64,000 nucleotides of DNA. It comes from Actinophytocola glycyrrhizae (lineage in GTDB: Bacteria; Actinomycetota; Actinomycetes; Mycobacteriales; Pseudonocardiaceae). The stretch is from the NCBI RefSeq assembly GCF_042653545.1, contig NZ_JBHSIS010000010.1:248001-312000 (forward strand), in the 5' to 3' direction. Position numbers and translations under genes: made by a program. The notes under the pieces were generated by a model that was not told the DNA's origin, did not search any database, and saw only the letters and a program-made list of their open reading frames with translations. The first letter of the stretch is position 1. Every line of letters begins with the position of its first letter. Of the stretch, positions 61,329 to 64,000 are shown one piece after another.

Positions 61329-61375
61329 CCCGGTCTTCCCGCGGTCTTCCACGGACTTCTCGTCGGTGCTCTGTG

Positions 61376-61699
61376 CTAGGAGCCGAACGGGCCCTCTTCG
61401 GGGAGCCGCAGGTCCGGCTTGTCCAGTTCCTCGACGTTGACGTCCTTGAAGGTGATGACCCGGACGTTCTTCACGAACCGGGCAGGCCGGTACATGTCCC
61501 ACACCCAGGCGTCGGACATCCTGACCTCGAAATACACCTCGCCGTCCGAGTCCCTGACCTGCACGTCGACACCATTGGCCAGGTAGAAACGCCGTTCTGT
61601 CTCCACCACGTACGAGAACTGGCCGACGATGTCGCGGTACTCCCGGTAGAGCTGCAGCTCCATCTCGGTCTCGTACTTCTCGAGATCCTCCGCGCTCAT
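61376..61699 (-). CDS. DUF2469 protein
   Basis: This 107-residue acidic protein begins MSAEDLEKYETEMELQLYRE, the DUF2469 hallmark, and ends EEGPFGS. It is conserved next to rnhB in actinobacteria; its function is unknown. ATG 61699 overlaps the rnhB stop by 4 bp. Confidence 0.93.
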   Translation of the reverse strand: MSAEDLEKYETEMELQLYREYRDIVGQFSYVVETERRFYLANGVDVQVRDSDGEVYFEVRMSDAWVWDMYRPARFVKNVRVITFKDVNVEELDKPDLRLPEEGPFGS

Positions 61700-62511
61700 G
61701 CGGTCTCGCGCTCCTCCTGGTCGACGGACGTCGGCGGCTGGCCCGGCAGACTCCCAATCTGACCATTCTGGACCACGGCGGCCGCCGCCACACTCAAGGC
61801 CACCGGGTGTGGCGCGCGCAGGCCGTGCGCGAGGCCCGCCGACGCCACGTTCACGAACGACCACCGGTGGGCCCTGCTCGGCCCGTGGACGGTCAGCGCG
61901 GCGCTGTGGGTGCCGGTGCAGTAGCCCTTGTGCTCGTCGAAGCCGTACTCGGGGAACTCCTCGTGCAGCTCGGTCATCATCCGGTCCCTGGTGACCTTCG
62001 CGAGGATCGACGCCGCCGCCACACAGGCCACGGCCTGGTCACCCTTGATGACCGGCATCGACGGCGCGGTCAGGCCAGGCACCCGGAAACCGTCCACCAG
62101 CACGTAGCCGGGGTGGGTGCGCAGCCTGGCGATCGCCCTGCGCATGCCCTCGATGTTGCTGACGTGAACGCCCTTGAGGTCGACCTCCTCGACCGGGATG
62201 ACCACGACCGCGTAGTCGACGGCACGGCGGACGACCTGTTCGTACATCCGCTCGCGGGACGCCGCGGTCAGGAGTTTCGAGTCGGTCAGGCCGTCGAGAC
62301 GCGCAGAATCACCCGGTCGGAGGACGCACGACGCCACGACCAGCGGGCCGGCACACGCTCCCCTGCCCGCCTCGTCGACCCCTGCCACGGGCCCCAGTCC
62401 GCGCCGGTCCAGCGCGGACTGCAGTGCCCAGTTCCCTGACTCACGCCTCAGCACGGGCCGGGGCGGGCCGGACTCCAGCCACCCCGGACGCCCCCGTCGG
62501 GCCACTGTCAC
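61696..62511 (-). CDS. rnhB: Ribonuclease HII
   Basis: The protein has 271 residues. It removes RNA from RNA-DNA hybrids. VAGVDEAGRGACAGPL (about 42-57; Asp46, Glu47), LTDSKLL and the later KVTRDRMM are the RNase HII motifs. GTG 62511 overlaps the lepB stop by 4 bp (GTGA); GTG 62505 is the alternative. The last 40 residues are an unconserved tail. Confidence 0.95.
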   Translation of the reverse strand: MTVARRGRPGWLESGPPRPVLRRESGNWALQSALDRRGLGPVAGVDEAGRGACAGPLVVASCVLRPGDSARLDGLTDSKLLTAASRERMYEQVVRRAVDYAVVVIPVEEVDLKGVHVSNIEGMRRAIARLRTHPGYVLVDGFRVPGLTAPSMPVIKGDQAVACVAAASILAKVTRDRMMTELHEEFPEYGFDEHKGYCTGTHSAALTVHGPSRAHRWSFVNVASAGLAHGLRAPHPVALSVAAAAVVQNGQIGSLPGQPPTSVDQEERETA

Positions 62512-63419
62512 TTGCTGACTCCACCGGATCGGATCGCCGTGCGCACCCGCTTGCCCAGCCACACGGTCGGGACCGCGGCAGCGAAACCCAGACCGAGCGG
62601 CACGAACGGCATCGCGTTGTTCGTCGCGGCGCTCTGCGGGTTGTGGTCGCCGACGCCGCGCCACCGCGACGGGGGCAGCACGATGTAGCGCACCTTGCCG
62701 ATGACATTGTCCACCGGCACGAGACCGTTCTTGCCGCCACCGCCCTGGCAGCGCGAGTCACACGAGTTGTTGCGGTTGTCGCCGAGCACCCAGAGCATGC
62801 CCGCCGGCACCTTGATGGGCGGGAACGACTCCTGCGTGTTGTTGCCGGGAAGCCAGTAGATGTACGGCTCGTCGAGCGGCTCGCCGTCGACGAGGACCCG
62901 GTTCTCCTCGTCGCAGCACTCGACGGTCTGGCCGCCGACCGCGACGATCCGCTTCACCACGTCGTCCTCGTTGGGGGACGCCAGGCCGAACGCGGCGCCG
63001 ACGTCCTGCAGCCATGCCACGAAGCCGTTGCTGGAGCGCTCTGCGGTGAACTCCGACTGGTTCCACGTGTTCGGCCGCTCGAACACCACGACCTCGCCCG
63101 GCTCCGGCTCGCCGAAGGTGTAGACGAGCTTGTCGACCAGCACCCGGTCGCCGTAGCAGCCGGGGCAGCCGTGCAGGGTCTGCTCCATCGACTCGGACGG
63201 GATGACGAACACCCGCGCGAGGAACGTCTGGATGAGCAGGGTGAGCAGCAGCGCGACCCCGATGAGGATCGGGAGTTCCTTCCAGAACGAGCGCGGCTTC
63301 TTCTTGCCACTGGCTTTTCTGCCCGACGTGGCTGGGTCGCCGGGTTTGTCCTGGTCAGCCGGGCCGTCCCCCTCGTCCTCGTTGTCCCTGCTGTTACCGG
63401 AGCGTGCGACATCGACCAC
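62508..63419 (-). CDS. lepB: Type I signal peptidase
   Basis: The protein has 303 residues. A charged cytoplasmic N-terminus of about 47 residues leads into a membrane helix (LPILIGVALLLTLLIQTF) and the protease: PSESMEQT (Ser77), VVKRIVAVGG (Lys156) and GDNRNNSCDSR. The C-terminal hydrophobic segment may be a second anchor. GTG 63419 follows TACTCT by 6 nt, so the message is probably leaderless. Confidence 0.95.
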   Translation of the reverse strand: MVDVARSGNSRDNEDEGDGPADQDKPGDPATSGRKASGKKKPRSFWKELPILIGVALLLTLLIQTFLARVFVIPSESMEQTLHGCPGCYGDRVLVDKLVYTFGEPEPGEVVVFERPNTWNQSEFTAERSSNGFVAWLQDVGAAFGLASPNEDDVVKRIVAVGGQTVECCDEENRVLVDGEPLDEPYIYWLPGNNTQESFPPIKVPAGMLWVLGDNRNNSCDSRCQGGGGKNGLVPVDNVIGKVRYIVLPPSRWRGVGDHNPQSAATNNAMPFVPLGLGFAAAVPTVWLGKRVRTAIRSGGVSK

Positions 63420-63473
63420 TAGGGCAGAGTACCGGTGCCCGCGCGAGGGCTGCGGAGCGCACGGAAGTGCCGG

Positions 63474-64000
63474 CTACCCGCGCCGTTCGCGGATCTTGCG
63501 TCCCAGCCACAGAGTCGGCCACGCGACGAGCAGACCAAGGCCAAGCGGTGCGCCCTGCTGCCAGGCCGGGGCGCCCAGCGCGGCCGCGTCGGCCTCCTGC
63601 GGGTTGTGGTCGCCAACGCCGCGCCAGCGGGACGGGGGCAGCACGATGTAGCGGGCCTTGCCGATCACCTTGTCGATCGGGACCACGCCGCGGACCCCGC
63701 CGCCGCCCTGGAAGCGGGAGTCGGACGAGTCGCTGCGGTTGTCGCCCATGACCCAGAGCGTGCCCTGCGGGACCGTGACCGGGTCGAAGCGCTGGCGGGC
63801 GTCCGGGGCGCCGTTCTGCCAGTGGACGTACGGCTCGTCGAGGGGTTCGCCGTCGACCAGGACGCGCCACTCCTCGTCGCAGCACTCGACGGTCTGGCCG
63901 CCGACCGCGATGACCCGCTTCACGAAGTCGCGCTCGTCGGGTGGGGCGAGGCCGATCAGGGAGCCGACGTACTGGATGCCGCGGACCAGGACGTTGCCGG
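63474..64000 (-). CDS. lepB: Second type I signal peptidase, C-terminal part
   Basis: The frame runs off the right edge, giving 175 visible residues. FVKRVIAVGG (catalytic Lys), MGDNRSDSSDSR and the GVVPIDKVIGKARYIVLPPSRW segment closely match the neighbour at 62508-63419. The catalytic Ser box is outside the window. The two genes stand in tandem 54 bp apart and are probably a local duplication. Confidence 0.93.
   Translation of the reverse strand, partial: GNVLVRGIQYVGSLIGLAPPDERDFVKRVIAVGGQTVECCDEEWRVLVDGEPLDEPYVHWQNGAPDARQRFDPVTVPQGTLWVMGDNRSDSSDSRFQGGGGVRGVVPIDKVIGKARYIVLPPSRWRGVGDHNPQEADAAALGAPAWQQGAPLGLGLLVAWPTLWLGRKIRERRG

Noticed and set aside
1..64000. CRISPR array, tRNA or rRNA genes, prophage or large biosynthetic cluster
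   Set aside because: I saw no regularly spaced direct repeats, no tRNA-like cloverleaf with CCA-end context, no rRNA segments and no phage or polyketide/peptide synthase genes.

Overview
The window is about 64 kb of very GC-rich DNA with GTG and TTG starts, tightly packed genes and many 1-4 bp start/stop overlaps. Mycothione reductase, a WhiG/FliA-type sigma factor, sortase-E-like LAxTG anchoring, DUF2631 and DUF2469 proteins and a Rip1/Dxr/IspG cluster point to a mycolate-related or sporulating actinomycete. A member of the Pseudonocardiales is my best guess (inference, not proven). From proS to lepB the order of core genes broadly matches the proS-cysG-mtr-map-pbp-ispG-rip-dxr-rlmN-cdsA-frr-pyrH-tsf-rpsB-xerC-dprA-comM-rnhB-lepB stretch known from mycobacteria, with extra genes inserted.

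Layout. 0-8.8 kb: end of a HAD hydrolase, proS, mtnA, a VOC protein, a RIO-type kinase, a DEAD-box RNA helicase, fused siroheme synthase cysG and a thioredoxin-fold protein. 8.8-16.5 kb: a secreted trypsin-like protease, then a six-gene minus-strand ABC uptake operon of the branched-chain amino acid type with an acyl-CoA synthetase in its middle. 16.6-31.3 kb: mixed metabolic and cell-surface genes (bioF-like, GNAT, PPOX, second trypsin-like protease, M15 lipoprotein, a TetR-controlled redoxin plus tautomerase/YHS pair, M48 protease, PEBP, mycothione reductase, LADTG surface protein, cobQ, DUF4253, map). 31.4-39.6 kb: penicillin-binding lipoprotein, GNAT, DHFR-like, alpha/beta hydrolase, ispG, rip1, dxr, DUF2631. 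39.7-47.2 kb: an accessory catabolic island (sugar isomerase-like and Gfo/Idh/MocA pair, TetR, ArsC-like, a degenerate signal peptidase, LacI, amidohydrolase and DAO oxidoreductase), with conspicuous palindromic operators at both ends. 47.2-64 kb: rlmN, PadR, methyltransferase, cdsA, frr, pyrH, tsf, rpsB, M23 peptidase, whiG, xerC, dprA, comM, yraN, DUF2469, rnhB and two lepB genes.

The most interesting content lies between the genes. Five short non-coding elements (6.6, 29.2, 31.3, 41.5 and 55.0 kb) look like non-autonomous IS630/Tc1-type elements bounded by TA dinucleotides. Several sit exactly at stop codons. Removing two of them reconstructs a TAG that was at once the stop codon of one gene and the first bases of the -10 box of the next, and the TA duplication has preserved both functions. 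Three of these elements share a 55-nt hairpin core that is identical in all copies. A separate palindromic repeat and two other intergenic sites carry pairs of DnaA-box-like nonamers, mostly spaced exactly 19 bp apart. At least 16 genes show a -10-like hexamer 6-8 nt before the start codon and so are probably leaderless. I see no tRNA, rRNA, CRISPR array, transposase gene or large biosynthetic cluster.
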